Assembly: GCF_001905825.1 (NCBI RefSeq)
Contig: NZ_LIVV01000013.1
Coordinates: forward strand, 62,001 to 126,000
Length of the DNA stretch: 64,000 nucleotides
DNA from: Streptomyces sp. CB02009
GTDB taxonomy: Bacteria > Actinomycetota > Actinomycetes > Streptomycetales > Streptomycetaceae
Direction of reading: 5' to 3'
Shown: one piece after another, positions 8,631 through 17,215 of the stretch
Layout of the letters: every line of letters starts with the position of its first letter
Position numbering within the stretch: position 1 is the stretch's first letter
Made by a program: the position numbers and the translations under genes
Notes under the pieces: generated by a model
What the model saw: only the letters and a program-made list of their open reading frames with translations
Database searches by the model: none
What the model was told of the DNA's origin: nothing

Positions 8631-9764
8631 CTATCGCCGTGACAGTTCGCTGTCGGCGCCGGCCGCCGCCGGGCGCTCCGTCCTGGCCGGGCAGCAGCCG
8701 ATCGGGCACAGGTCGTGGGAGGGGCCGAGGGCGCCCAGCGCGCACCGCTCGGCGCGGGTCCCCCGCTCGTGCGCGGCCCGCTCCAGGAGGAGCTCGCGGA
8801 CGGCGGCGGCGAAGCGCGGGTCGGCGCCGACGGTGGCCGAGCGCCGGACGGGCAGGCCGAGTTCGGCGGCCTTGGCCGTGGCCTCGGTGTCGAGGTCGTA
8901 GAGGACCTCCATGTGGTCGGAGACGAAGCCGATGGGGACCATGACGGCCGCGGGCGCCCCGGCGCCGTGCAGCGCCTCCAAGTGGTCGCAGATGTCGGGT
9001 TCGAGCCACGGGATGTGGGGGGCTCCGCTGCGGGACTGGTAGACGAGCTCCCAGGGGTGGTCGTCCCCGGTGCGCTCGCGGACGGCGTCGGCGATCAGCC
9101 GGGCGACGTCGAGGTGCTGGCGGACGTAGGCGCCGCCGTCGCCGTGCTCCGTGACCGGTCCCGAGGAGTCGGCGGCGGAGTCGGGGATGGAGTGGGTGGT
9201 GAAGGCGAGGTGGGCGCCGGCGCGGACGGACGGGTCGAGTTCGGCGAGGGAGGCGAGGACGCCCTCGACCATGGGCTCGACGAAGCCGGGGTGGTTGAAG
9301 TAGTGCCGGAGCTTGTCGACCCGGGGCAGCGGGAGCCCCTCCGCCTCGAGGGTGGCGAGCGCGTCGGCGAGGTTCTCGCGGTACTGGCGGCAGCCGGAGT
9401 AGGAGGCGTACGCGCTGGTCGTGAGGACGGCGATATGGCGTCGGCCGTCGGTGATCATCTCGCGGAGGGTGTCGGTGAGGTACGGGGCCCAGTTCCGGTT
9501 TCCCCAGTGGACGGGAAGGTCGAGGCCGGCGTCGGCGAAGTCCGTCCGCAGCGCGTCGAGGAGCGCGCGGTTCTGGTCGTTGATCGGGGAGACGCCGCCG
9601 AAGAGGAAGTAGTGCTGCCCCACTTCCTTGAGCCGTTCCTTCGGGATGCCTCGGCCGCGCGTCACGTTCTCCAGGAACGGGACCACGTCGTCCGGGCCCT
9701 CGGGGCCGCCGAACGAGAGCAGCAGCAGGGCGTCGTACGGGGCGGGATCGTGCTGATCGAACAT
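8631..9764 (-). CDS. hemH: Ferrochelatase (coproporphyrin ferrochelatase)
   Basis: The 377-residue enzyme inserts Fe2+ into a porphyrin. In actinobacteria the substrate is coproporphyrin III, in the coproporphyrin-dependent heme pathway. Visible marks are the N-terminal LLLLSFGGPEGPDDVVPFLENV, the metal-site histidine in FTTHSIPDSA, and a Cys-rich C-terminus (CPIGCCP). Such a tail carries a [2Fe-2S] cluster in many actinobacterial ferrochelatases. The start at ATG 9764 has GGAGAG 5 bases upstream; an upstream in-frame ATG (9842) lacks this. It is divergent from aspA. Whether the genome has another copy cannot be told from the window. Confidence 0.92.
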   Translation of the reverse strand: MFDQHDPAPYDALLLLSFGGPEGPDDVVPFLENVTRGRGIPKERLKEVGQHYFLFGGVSPINDQNRALLDALRTDFADAGLDLPVHWGNRNWAPYLTDTLREMITDGRRHIAVLTTSAYASYSGCRQYRENLADALATLEAEGLPLPRVDKLRHYFNHPGFVEPMVEGVLASLAELDPSVRAGAHLAFTTHSIPDSAADSSGPVTEHGDGGAYVRQHLDVARLIADAVRERTGDDHPWELVYQSRSGAPHIPWLEPDICDHLEALHGAGAPAAVMVPIGFVSDHMEVLYDLDTEATAKAAELGLPVRRSATVGADPRFAAAVRELLLERAAHERGTRAERCALGALGPSHDLCPIGCCPARTERPAAAGADSELSRR

Positions 9765-9982
9765 GAATCTCTCCGGAGGGGGCGGGACATCGCATCGTCG
9801 TTCTGTACCGGTTCCGCGCTGGAGGCGCGCGCGGATGCTCACTCCGCTGCCGGTTCCTCTGAGTCGACGCTCTGGATGTAACAGGAAGTCCAGTCTTATG
9901 CTTGTGCCGTCGAGATGTAATGAACGATACTTTCGGAAGGGCCGGGAGGTCCTGTCCGAGGCCGACCGACAGAAGGTGCACA

Positions 9983-11377
9983 GTGGAATTGCTGCGCGAG
10001 GAGCACGACCTCATCGGTGACCGAGGCGTTCCGGCCGAGGCCTACTACGGCATACACACGCTCAGGGCGCTGGAGAACTTTCCCCTGACCGGTCGGCCGG
10101 TGTCCTCGCACCCCGAACTCGTGGTCGCCATGGCCGCGGTGAAGGAGGCGGCGGCCCTCGCGCACCGAGAGCTGGGTGTCCTCCCCACGGAGCGCGCCGA
10201 CGCCATCGTCGAGGCATGCCGTGAGATTCGCGCGGGGCGCCACCACGAACACTTCGTGGTCGACGTCTTCCAGGGCGGCGCGGGCACCTCGGCCAACATG
10301 AACGCCAATGAAGTCATCGCCAACCGGGCGCTCGAACTTCTCGGTCGCCGGCGCGGCGAGTACGAGCACCTTCACCCCAACGACGACGTCAACCGTTCAC
10401 AGAGCACGAATGACGCCTACCCGACGGCCGTGAAGATCGCGCTGTACAGCGCGGCCGGTCGCCTCCTCGACGCGATGAGCGTACTGGCGAACGCCTTCAC
10501 CGAGCGAGGGGGCGCCTTCGCCAAGGTCGTCAAGCTGGGGCGGACGCAACTCCAGGACGCGGTCCCGATGACCCTCGGCCAGGAGTTCGACGCCTTCGCT
10601 CTGACGGTTCGTGACGACGCGGACCTGCTCACGCGCTCCCGTGGGGCACTGCTCGAGGTGAATGTGGGCGGCACGGCCATCGGTACGGGCCTGAACGCCG
10701 ACGCCGGCTTCACCGCATCGGCCTTGGCGTACCTGGCGGTCATCGCTTCAGCCCCTGTCCGCCCGGCACGCGATCGCATCGAGAGCACGCAGTCCATGGG
10801 CAGCTTCATCCAGCTCTCCAGCTCGCTGAAGCAGTTCGCCCTGAGACTGTCCAAGATCTGCAACGACCTCAGGCTGTTGTGTTCCGGGCCCAGGGCAGGG
10901 TTGGCGGAGATCCGCCTTCCCGCCCTGCAAGCCGGTTCCAGCATCATGCCGGGGAAGATCAACCCGGTCCTTCCCGAGGCCGTCAACCAGGTGTGCTTCG
11001 ATGTCGTCGGCGCCGACGCGGCCGTTTCGGCGGCCGCCCAGGCCGGCCAGCTTCAGCTGAACGCCTTCGAGCCTCTGATCGTCCACCACCTGCTCAACTC
11101 CCTCAACCGCCTGGAGGCAGCGTGCCGGGTGCTGGCGCAGAGGTGTGTGCGTGGCATCGAGGCTGACGAGGCCCGCCTTCGCGAGTTCGTGGAGACGTCG
11201 GCAAGTCTCGCCACCGCCCTGAATCCGGTTCTCGGATACCAGCGGGCTTCGGATCTGGCCCGGGAGAGCCTTGAGACGGGTACGCCGGTGCGCGCTCTCG
11301 CGGCCGCCACGGGGCTGCTCACGGAGGAGGAGCTGGATGCGCGGCTCGACCTGTGGAGCCTGGCGCACCCCCGGTAG
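9983..11377 (+). CDS. aspA: Aspartate ammonia-lyase
   Basis: AspA deaminates L-aspartate to fumarate and ammonia. The 464-residue protein belongs to the fumarase/aspartase superfamily. It carries the superfamily signature GSSIMPGKINPV near residue 318, the substrate-site stretch GGAGTSANMNANEV and the NDDVNRSQSTND segment. GTG 9983 was chosen, with AGAAGG 6 bases upstream; an in-frame ATG 9920 would add a non-conserved leader. A strong terminator follows at once. Its place next to secreted cyanophycinase-like enzymes suggests that it consumes the aspartate they release (inference). Confidence 0.9.
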   Translation: MELLREEHDLIGDRGVPAEAYYGIHTLRALENFPLTGRPVSSHPELVVAMAAVKEAAALAHRELGVLPTERADAIVEACREIRAGRHHEHFVVDVFQGGAGTSANMNANEVIANRALELLGRRRGEYEHLHPNDDVNRSQSTNDAYPTAVKIALYSAAGRLLDAMSVLANAFTERGGAFAKVVKLGRTQLQDAVPMTLGQEFDAFALTVRDDADLLTRSRGALLEVNVGGTAIGTGLNADAGFTASALAYLAVIASAPVRPARDRIESTQSMGSFIQLSSSLKQFALRLSKICNDLRLLCSGPRAGLAEIRLPALQAGSSIMPGKINPVLPEAVNQVCFDVVGADAAVSAAAQAGQLQLNAFEPLIVHHLLNSLNRLEAACRVLAQRCVRGIEADEARLREFVETSASLATALNPVLGYQRASDLARESLETGTPVRALAAATGLLTEEELDARLDLWSLAHPR

Positions 11378-11382
11378 AAGAC

Positions 11383-11421
11383 GAAGGCCCTCCGCCCGGC
11401 CTTGCCGGGCGGAGGGCCTTC
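11383..11421. terminator. Strong terminator after aspA
   Basis: A perfect 18-bp stem with a 3-base loop (CTT) lies 5 bp after the aspA stop. The next gene is convergent and ends 40 bp further on, so the hairpin may act in both directions. Confidence 0.85.
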
Positions 11422-11460
11422 CCGAGAGATCGACCGCGCTCGCGTGGGCGACCTTCGGTG

Positions 11461-12891
11461 TCAGCTCTTGGTCAGCGTGCAGGTGTAGACGGCGGTTCCG
11501 CTGCCGCTGTACGCCTCGAGGTCCAGGTAATAGGTCCCGGTCCCGGAGGCCGTTCTGGTGAACGTGAGCGACTCGTCGGCTCCTGCCCCGCCGTTGACGG
11601 AGCGCACCAGGGTGCTGCCGGACGCATCCAGGAGGTAGGCGTCGGCGTCGTACTGGGCGGGTATGGCGCAGTTCGTGGTGAGGGTCTGGCCGGCTGCCAA
11701 GCTGATCTTGAAGTAGTCGCGGTCGCTTGCCGACTTCATCGTGCCGGTGACCGAGCCCGGCGTAGCCAAGGCTGTCGCGTCGTCGGCGGCGTCCCGGGTG
11801 TCGTTGGGCTCGCTCTCAGCCAGAGAGGCGCCCCCGCCCTGGCTGCCGCAGTTCGTCACCGGGGTACCGCTGTAGAGGTTGCCGTCGGCGACGCCGTTCG
11901 TCACGCTCCGCAGGTAGTACCCGCAGCTGGGCCGGTTCTTGAAGTCGAACGTGCTGCCCGGTGCCAGGCGCCAGATCTTGAATCCGGAGTAGGACAGCGG
12001 CTTTCTGTCGACGGCCTGCTCGGGCTGATGGTCGGCCAGGACGACGTAGGCGTCCTTCCCGTACTGCGTGGCCATGCCGTCGCGGTCGAGGAACAGGGAG
12101 CCGCCCCCTTCCTCCACGCCGACGCCCCAGGCCGCGCCGCCCGGGGCGAGACCGTCCTTCACCGCTCGGGCGAGGAACGCCATCGTCCGTCCCATGCGGT
12201 CGCGGGTCACGAAGTGCGAATCGTTGACGACGCCTCCGTAGTTGGCCCACTGGAACATGCCGGTGGTGAAGCTGATGTAGCGGTCATAGGGGTTGGCCAG
12301 CGCTTCGGCGCTGGTGACGCTGCCGTTGCAGGCGTCGTAGACGATGGGGCTGTTGATGTGGTGGCCTGCGCTCCCGCCGCCGGAGCCGCCGCCCTTGGCC
12401 ACGACCGACTCGACGGAGGCCTCCAGGGAGGTCCCCTTCCACGCGGTGTACTTGCACTGGTCGCCGCCGGCGAAGTAGACGAACTCGGCGTTGCGGACGT
12501 CCGTGTTGACCTGGCTGTTGTTCCCGTCGGCGGCGGCGGTGAGAGTCCACGTCGTACAGGAGTTCACGCCGGTCAGGCCCATGATGGTGTCGCACTCGGG
12601 AGTAGCGCTGCCCGACGTGGGTGCCGATCCCGCCAGGACCACGACGTCGATGCTGCCCGTTCCGCCGCGGATGTCCTCGATGGCGCGGGACATCGAGGCG
12701 GCGACGATTCCGCCTGCCCCGTTCATCGTGAAGGCGGGGCCGTTCCATGAGGTACGGGCCATGTCGGCGGTGTTGCCGAGGCGCACGCGATTCGCCGCGG
12801 CGTGAGCCGGCTGCTGCATCGTGAGGGCGCCCGCGACCACGACCAGGGCGATGGCCAAAGGTGCTGTCGTGCGGGAGGGGCGTGACGTCAT
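11461..12891 (-). CDS. Secreted cyanophycinase-like S51 hydrolase with C-terminal PPC domain
   Basis: The 476-residue protein starts with a Sec signal peptide (APLAIALVVVAGALTMQQPAHA, cleavage near residue 31). An S51-type domain follows, with the conserved AGGDQ (141-145) and nucleophile motif GGGSAG (Ser about 174). It also has VNDSHFVTRDRMGR, the counterpart of the His-containing cyanophycinase segment, and GVGVEEGGGSLFLD. The last 115 or so residues (from about 362) form a bacterial pre-peptidase C-terminal domain, starting ESEPNDTRDAADDA. Known cyanophycinases cut multi-L-arginyl-poly-L-aspartate to beta-Asp-Arg. The signal peptide implies extracellular action. The start at 12891 has GGAG 5 bases upstream. 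The substrate is inferred. Confidence 0.75.
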   Translation of the reverse strand: MTSRPSRTTAPLAIALVVVAGALTMQQPAHAAANRVRLGNTADMARTSWNGPAFTMNGAGGIVAASMSRAIEDIRGGTGSIDVVVLAGSAPTSGSATPECDTIMGLTGVNSCTTWTLTAAADGNNSQVNTDVRNAEFVYFAGGDQCKYTAWKGTSLEASVESVVAKGGGSGGGSAGHHINSPIVYDACNGSVTSAEALANPYDRYISFTTGMFQWANYGGVVNDSHFVTRDRMGRTMAFLARAVKDGLAPGGAAWGVGVEEGGGSLFLDRDGMATQYGKDAYVVLADHQPEQAVDRKPLSYSGFKIWRLAPGSTFDFKNRPSCGYYLRSVTNGVADGNLYSGTPVTNCGSQGGGASLAESEPNDTRDAADDATALATPGSVTGTMKSASDRDYFKISLAAGQTLTTNCAIPAQYDADAYLLDASGSTLVRSVNGGAGADESLTFTRTASGTGTYYLDLEAYSGSGTAVYTCTLTKS

Positions 12892-13226
12892 CTGCACTCC
12901 AAGGACTGAGGGGCGCGCGGCGCTCTGTCGGCGGCAGTGGGCGGAACCGTCTGCTGCCGAGGAGGTTGCGCGGGTTGGTAGCGGAACATACAAGCCATCG
13001 CTGAGGACGGGAAGATGTAAGCCGAGATTTCGCCGGCGCGGGCTGATGTGCCGTCAGTAAAACGCCTTAAATCACCCATCGACCGGCATATTGCAAGCTG
13101 ATGTCACGCGTTACGTGAACGTAACGTGAGATACATCTAGCCACTCAGGTGGATGATCTGTAACTTCGCTGGTGTGGCTGGCAGCCAGAACGCGCCAGCG
13201 AAGAATCTTTGAGAGGTTCCACTCCC
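12892..13226. other. Divergent intergenic region of the cyanophycinase and ABC-transporter genes
   Basis: The 335-bp region has no gene. It separates the leftward secreted hydrolase from the rightward transporter operon and must hold both promoters. It is AT-richer in its middle part and contains the palindrome at 13110-13125. Confidence 0.7.
13110..13125. promoter_or_regulatory. Palindromic operator candidate
   Basis: GTTACGT and ACGTAAC form a perfect 7-bp inverted repeat with a 2-bp spacer, about 100 bp before the binding-protein start. The overlapping 9-mer ACGTAACGT (13119-13127) recurs in opposite orientation upstream of the RpiR gene at 21597-21605. This makes an RpiR-type regulator a candidate binder (inference). 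Confidence 0.5.
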
Positions 13227-14171
13227 ATGAACATGCGTCTCGCTCGTCGTGCAGTCGCCTCCGCCGTCGCGACCACCGCGCTGATGTCCCTGTCCGCCTG
13301 CGGAGGTGATGACCCCGCTCCTCAGGCGGCCGGCAAGGTCTCGGTCGCCGGTGTCGAGATCACCAAGGATCAGACGCTTCACGACATGCTTCCCGAACAG
13401 ATCAAGAAGGCGGGCAAGGTCAGAGTGGCCACCGACGTGCCCTACCCGCCCTTCGAGATGTACGTGAAAGAGGGGGAGACCGCACTGACCGGTCTCGACT
13501 ACGACCTCGGTCAGGCGCTCGGTGCGAAGCTCGGCGTGACCTTCGCCTTCAGCCCGCAGAAGTTCGACGGCATCGTGCCGGCCATCCAGGCCGGCAAGTT
13601 CGACGCCGCGATGTCGGCCATCACCGACAACAAGGACCGGCAGAAGGTCGTCGACTTCGTCGACTACTCGCAGTCCGGTTCCGGCATCCTCGTCGCCGAG
13701 GGCAATCCGTCCAAGATCGTGAACCTGGACGACCTGTGCGGAAAGAAGGCGGGTGTGCAGGCGGCGACCAACCAGCTCGACCTGCTCAAGAGCCATCAGG
13801 CCGCCTGTTCGAAGGCGGGCAAGGGCCAGATCGACATCCAGACCTTCCCGAAGGACTCCGACGCCCAGCTCGCTCTGCGCTCCGGAAAGGTTGTCGCCCA
13901 GGTGCTGACCAAGCCCGCTGCCGGCTGGGTCGCCAAGACCGCTGAGAGCGGCAAGGCGTTCGACCTCGTCGACGACCCCGCCGCCCCCGGCGGCTACAAC
14001 GCCTCGCCCAACGGCATCGCCGTCAGCAAGCAGCTGCCCCAGCTGTCCGACGCGATCCTCAAGGCTCTTCAGTCGCTCATCGACGACGGCAACCTCGTGC
14101 ACATCTACAACAAGTACGGCGTCGCCTCCATCGCCGTCCCGAAGGCCACCAAGAACGCGGCGGTGGACTAG
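13227..14171 (+). CDS. ABC transporter substrate-binding lipoprotein (polar amino acid/dipeptide type)
   Basis: The 314-residue lipoprotein has a lipobox LSAC (acylated Cys near residue 28). It has the type 3 solute-binding fold: VRVATDVPYPPFEMY, GLDYDLGQALGAKLGV and FDGIVPAIQAGKFDAAMSAI. It should bind a charged amino acid or small peptide outside the cell for the permease that follows 2 bp downstream. The start is ATG 13227, after GAGAGG. A close paralogue with the same motif order is encoded at 19548-20501. Its place before an M20 dipeptidase and between cyanophycinase-like genes suggests beta-Asp-Arg or its products as ligand (inference). Confidence 0.85.
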   Translation: MNMRLARRAVASAVATTALMSLSACGGDDPAPQAAGKVSVAGVEITKDQTLHDMLPEQIKKAGKVRVATDVPYPPFEMYVKEGETALTGLDYDLGQALGAKLGVTFAFSPQKFDGIVPAIQAGKFDAAMSAITDNKDRQKVVDFVDYSQSGSGILVAEGNPSKIVNLDDLCGKKAGVQAATNQLDLLKSHQAACSKAGKGQIDIQTFPKDSDAQLALRSGKVVAQVLTKPAAGWVAKTAESGKAFDLVDDPAAPGGYNASPNGIAVSKQLPQLSDAILKALQSLIDDGNLVHIYNKYGVASIAVPKATKNAAVD

Positions 14172-14173
14172 AC

Positions 14174-15133
14174 ATGATCGACACCAAGACCCCGGCCGCA
14201 GCCCTGCGGGGCGAACCCGCCGCGCAGGAGCTGGAAGTAGTCCCCCTCCGCAACTACGGGCGCTGGATCGCAGCCGTCGCGTCGCTGCTCGCCCTCGTCG
14301 GGCTGGTCGGCTCCCTCGCCAAGAACCACAACCTTCATTGGGAGATCGTCGGCAAGTACCTCTTCGCCGACCTCATCTTCGACGGCCTGGCCACCACCTT
14401 GTGGCTGACCGCAGCTGCCATGGCCCTCGGCCTGGCGCTCGGCACACTCATCGCCGTGATGAGGCTGTCCACGAGCCCCGTCCTCTACGGTCTCGCCACG
14501 GCCTTCGTCTGGGTCTTCCGCGGCACGCCGCTGCTCGTCCAGATCATCTTCTGGGGGTACGCGGCCGCCCTCTACAAGTACGTGAAGATCGGTGTCCCCT
14601 TCACCGACATCACGTTCTTCCAGGCGGAGACCAACTCGCTGCTGACCCCCGCCATCGCGGCTCTGCTCGCCCTCGGACTCAACGAGGCGGCATACGCCTC
14701 GGAGATTGTCCGCGCGGGCATCCAGTCCGTCGACCCCGGCCAGGCCGAAGCCGCCCACTCCCTCGGCATGCGCCCCGCGCTCACCATGCGCAGGATCGTC
14801 CTGCCCCAGGCCATGCGCGTCATCATCCCCCCGATGGGCAACGAGAGCATCAACATGCTCAAGATGACCGCCCTGGTATCGGTGATCTCCGCGCACGACC
14901 TGATGTCCAACATCCAGGACGTGTACGCCCAGAACTACCAGGTCATCCCCATGCTGGTCGTCGCCAGCCTCTGGTACCTGGCCCTCGTCACCCTCCTGAG
15001 CATCCCCCAGGCCTGGCTCGAACGGCGCTACGGCCGCGGTACCGCACGCGCCGGCCACGTCTCTCCGCTCCAGCGCATGCTCGGCGGAACCAGGGAGTGG
15101 CTCGGCAGGAACAGCAAGGAGCAGAGTCGATGA
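14174..15133 (+). CDS. ABC transporter permease, HisM/GlnP type
   Basis: The 319-residue inner-membrane permease has several hydrophobic helices and the EAA loop (AGIQSVDPGQAEAAHSLGM), which contacts the ATPase. The VWVFRGTPLLVQIIFWGY segment is typical of polar amino-acid permeases. It starts 2 bp after the binding-protein stop, and its TGA overlaps the ATPase ATG. Only one permease gene is present, so a homodimeric channel is likely. The N-terminus has an unusual 30-residue hydrophilic lead before the first helix. Confidence 0.88.
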   Translation: MIDTKTPAAALRGEPAAQELEVVPLRNYGRWIAAVASLLALVGLVGSLAKNHNLHWEIVGKYLFADLIFDGLATTLWLTAAAMALGLALGTLIAVMRLSTSPVLYGLATAFVWVFRGTPLLVQIIFWGYAAALYKYVKIGVPFTDITFFQAETNSLLTPAIAALLALGLNEAAYASEIVRAGIQSVDPGQAEAAHSLGMRPALTMRRIVLPQAMRVIIPPMGNESINMLKMTALVSVISAHDLMSNIQDVYAQNYQVIPMLVVASLWYLALVTLLSIPQAWLERRYGRGTARAGHVSPLQRMLGGTREWLGRNSKEQSR

Positions 15134-15894
15134 GCACTCCCATGGTGCGTGCCGAAGGCGTCCGCAAGCACTTCGGCAAGCTCGAGGTACTCAAGGGAAT
15201 CGACCTCAGCGTCGACCGCGGACAGGTCTGCTGCCTCCTGGGCCCCTCCGGATCGGGCAAGTCGACCTTCCTGCGCTGTATCAACCACCTGGAGAAGGTC
15301 GACGGCGGCAAGCTCACCGTCGACGGCGAGCTGGTCGGATACCGCCAGAACGGCGCCAAGCTCCACGAGCTCAGGGAACGCGAGGTCGCCGAACGCCGAC
15401 GAGACATCGGCATGGTCTTCCAGCGATTCAACCTCTTCCCCCACATGACGGCAGTGGAGAACATCACCGAAGCACCGGTGAAGGTCGGCGGCGTGTCCAA
15501 GGCCGATGCCCGCGAGCAGGCACACCTCCTGCTCGGGCAGGTAGGCCTCGCCGATCGGGCCGATCACTACCCCGCCCAGCTGTCCGGCGGACAGCAGCAG
15601 CGCGTCGCCATCGCCCGCGCCCTCGCCATGAAGCCCAAGCTGATGCTCTTCGACGAGCCGACCTCCGCCCTCGATCCCGAGCTCGTCGGCGACGTCCTCG
15701 ACGTGATGCGACAGCTCGCCGCCGACGGCATGACCATGGTCGTCGTCACCCACGAGATCGGATTCGCCCGCGAGGTCGGCGACACCGCAGTCTTCATGGA
15801 CGAAGGAGTCGTCGTGGAGGCAGGCGACCCGCGCCGCGTCCTCGTCGACCCGGAACAGGACCGCACGCGCGCCTTCCTGTCCAAGGTCCTGTGA
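15130..15894 (+). CDS. ABC transporter ATP-binding protein, polar amino acid family
   Basis: The 254-residue ATPase has Walker A GPSGSGKST, the Q-loop in VFQRFNLFPHMT, signature LSGGQQQR, Walker B LMLFDEP and the H-loop VVTHE. It resembles GlnQ/HisP. ATG 15130 overlaps the permease stop (ATGA), and its own stop overlaps the GTG of the M20 peptidase (GTGA). Import and intracellular hydrolysis are therefore translationally coupled, which argues that the transported solute is the peptidase substrate. Confidence 0.92.
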   Translation: MSTPMVRAEGVRKHFGKLEVLKGIDLSVDRGQVCCLLGPSGSGKSTFLRCINHLEKVDGGKLTVDGELVGYRQNGAKLHELREREVAERRRDIGMVFQRFNLFPHMTAVENITEAPVKVGGVSKADAREQAHLLLGQVGLADRADHYPAQLSGGQQQRVAIARALAMKPKLMLFDEPTSALDPELVGDVLDVMRQLAADGMTMVVVTHEIGFAREVGDTAVFMDEGVVVEAGDPRRVLVDPEQDRTRAFLSKVL

Positions 15895-17108
15895 GCGCGC
15901 CCCCGCGGGGGCGGCTTGCCGCAGACCTCCTGGACCACGCCCGCACCCTCCAGCCCCGCTACCTGCGCGACCTCGAACACCTCGTCTCCATCGACTCCGG
16001 CTCCTACACGCCCCGCGGTGTCAACCAGGTCGCCGACTGGGTGCAGAACCGGCTCACGGACACCGGCTTCACCGTCGAACGGGTGACATTCCCTCCCGAC
16101 CGGCACGGATCGCAGGCGGGCGATGCCCTGGTCGCCCGGAAGAAGGGCGCGCTCGCCGAGCCCGACGGCGGCAAGCGGATCCTCCTGGCCGCCCACATGG
16201 ACACCGTCTTCGAAGAAGGAACCGCAGCCGCACGCCCCTACAGCCTCACCGGCAGCATCGCGGGCGGCCCCGGGGTGAGCGACGACAAAGGCGGCCTGCT
16301 CGCAGGCCTGGTCGCCCTGGAACTCCTCCACGAGCACGGCATCGACACCTATGACGAGCTCGTCTTCCTCGCCACTCCGGACGAGGAGATAGGCTCGCCC
16401 GCCAGCAGGGAACTCACCGAGCAGACCGCGCGCGGAATGCACTACGGCCTCGGCCTCGAATGTGCCCGGGAGAACGGTGATCTCGTCATCGCCCGCAAAG
16501 GCGTCGCCGACTTCCGCCTCACGGTCACCGGGCGCGCCGCCCACGCGGGCATCGAGCCCGAACGCGGAGCGAACGCCGCTCTGGCGGCAGCACACCTCGT
16601 CGTCCAGATCCAGGCACTCAACGGCCACTGGGACGACGTCACCGTCAACGTCGGCGTGGTGCGCGCCGGAACAAGGGCGAACATCGTCTGCCCCCATGCG
16701 GAACTGCGCATCGAGGTCAGAGCCGCCACCACCGCCGACGTGCGGCGCGTCACCCAGGCGATCCAGGAGATCGCCGACCACCCCGCAGTGCCGGGAACAA
16801 CGGTCGAAGTCGAACAGCTCGACCTGTGTCCGCCGATGGAGGACACCCCCGCGTCGCGCCGCATGCTCGACGCCGCCCGCGGCGCCGCCCGCGCCGTAGG
16901 CGTCACGCTCGGCGCCGCGGCCACCGGGGGAGTGGGCGACGCCAACCTCATCGCCGGCATGGGCGTGCCCATCCTGGACGGCCTGGGGCCCATCGGCGGC
17001 GCCGACCACAGTCCCCAGGAATGGCTCGACGTCTCCAGCGTCCCGCACCGCATCGCCATGCTCGCCGACCTGGTCGCCTCCCTCGGCAGCGAGACCAACC
17101 CCGCGTAA
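15891..17108 (+). CDS. M20 family metallopeptidase (CPG2-like), putative dipeptidase
   Basis: The 405-residue cytoplasmic enzyme has no signal peptide. It carries M20 zinc-site motifs: AAHMDTVF (His, Asp), GPGVSDDKGG (bridging Asp), TPDEEIGS (catalytic Glu pair) and a late GADHS (His). The dimerisation domain lies in the middle (KGVADFRLTVTGRAAHAG). M20A enzymes remove C-terminal Glu/Asp or cut dipeptides. Because it is coupled to the ABC ATPase by a GTGA overlap, I infer that it splits an imported dipeptide such as beta-Asp-Arg. M20 proteins do this for many other substrates too, so the specificity is unproven. Confidence 0.85.
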   Translation: MSAPPRGRLAADLLDHARTLQPRYLRDLEHLVSIDSGSYTPRGVNQVADWVQNRLTDTGFTVERVTFPPDRHGSQAGDALVARKKGALAEPDGGKRILLAAHMDTVFEEGTAAARPYSLTGSIAGGPGVSDDKGGLLAGLVALELLHEHGIDTYDELVFLATPDEEIGSPASRELTEQTARGMHYGLGLECARENGDLVIARKGVADFRLTVTGRAAHAGIEPERGANAALAAAHLVVQIQALNGHWDDVTVNVGVVRAGTRANIVCPHAELRIEVRAATTADVRRVTQAIQEIADHPAVPGTTVEVEQLDLCPPMEDTPASRRMLDAARGAARAVGVTLGAAATGGVGDANLIAGMGVPILDGLGPIGGADHSPQEWLDVSSVPHRIAMLADLVASLGSETNPA

Positions 17109-17215
17109 CCAACCGGTTCCCCCGGCATCGGCCCCCGCGAGATGCCAGAAGCGATCCGGCACGACGACCACCGACCCGCCCGGTCAGCCCACCACCACAC
17201 CGATGGAGAGCCACC

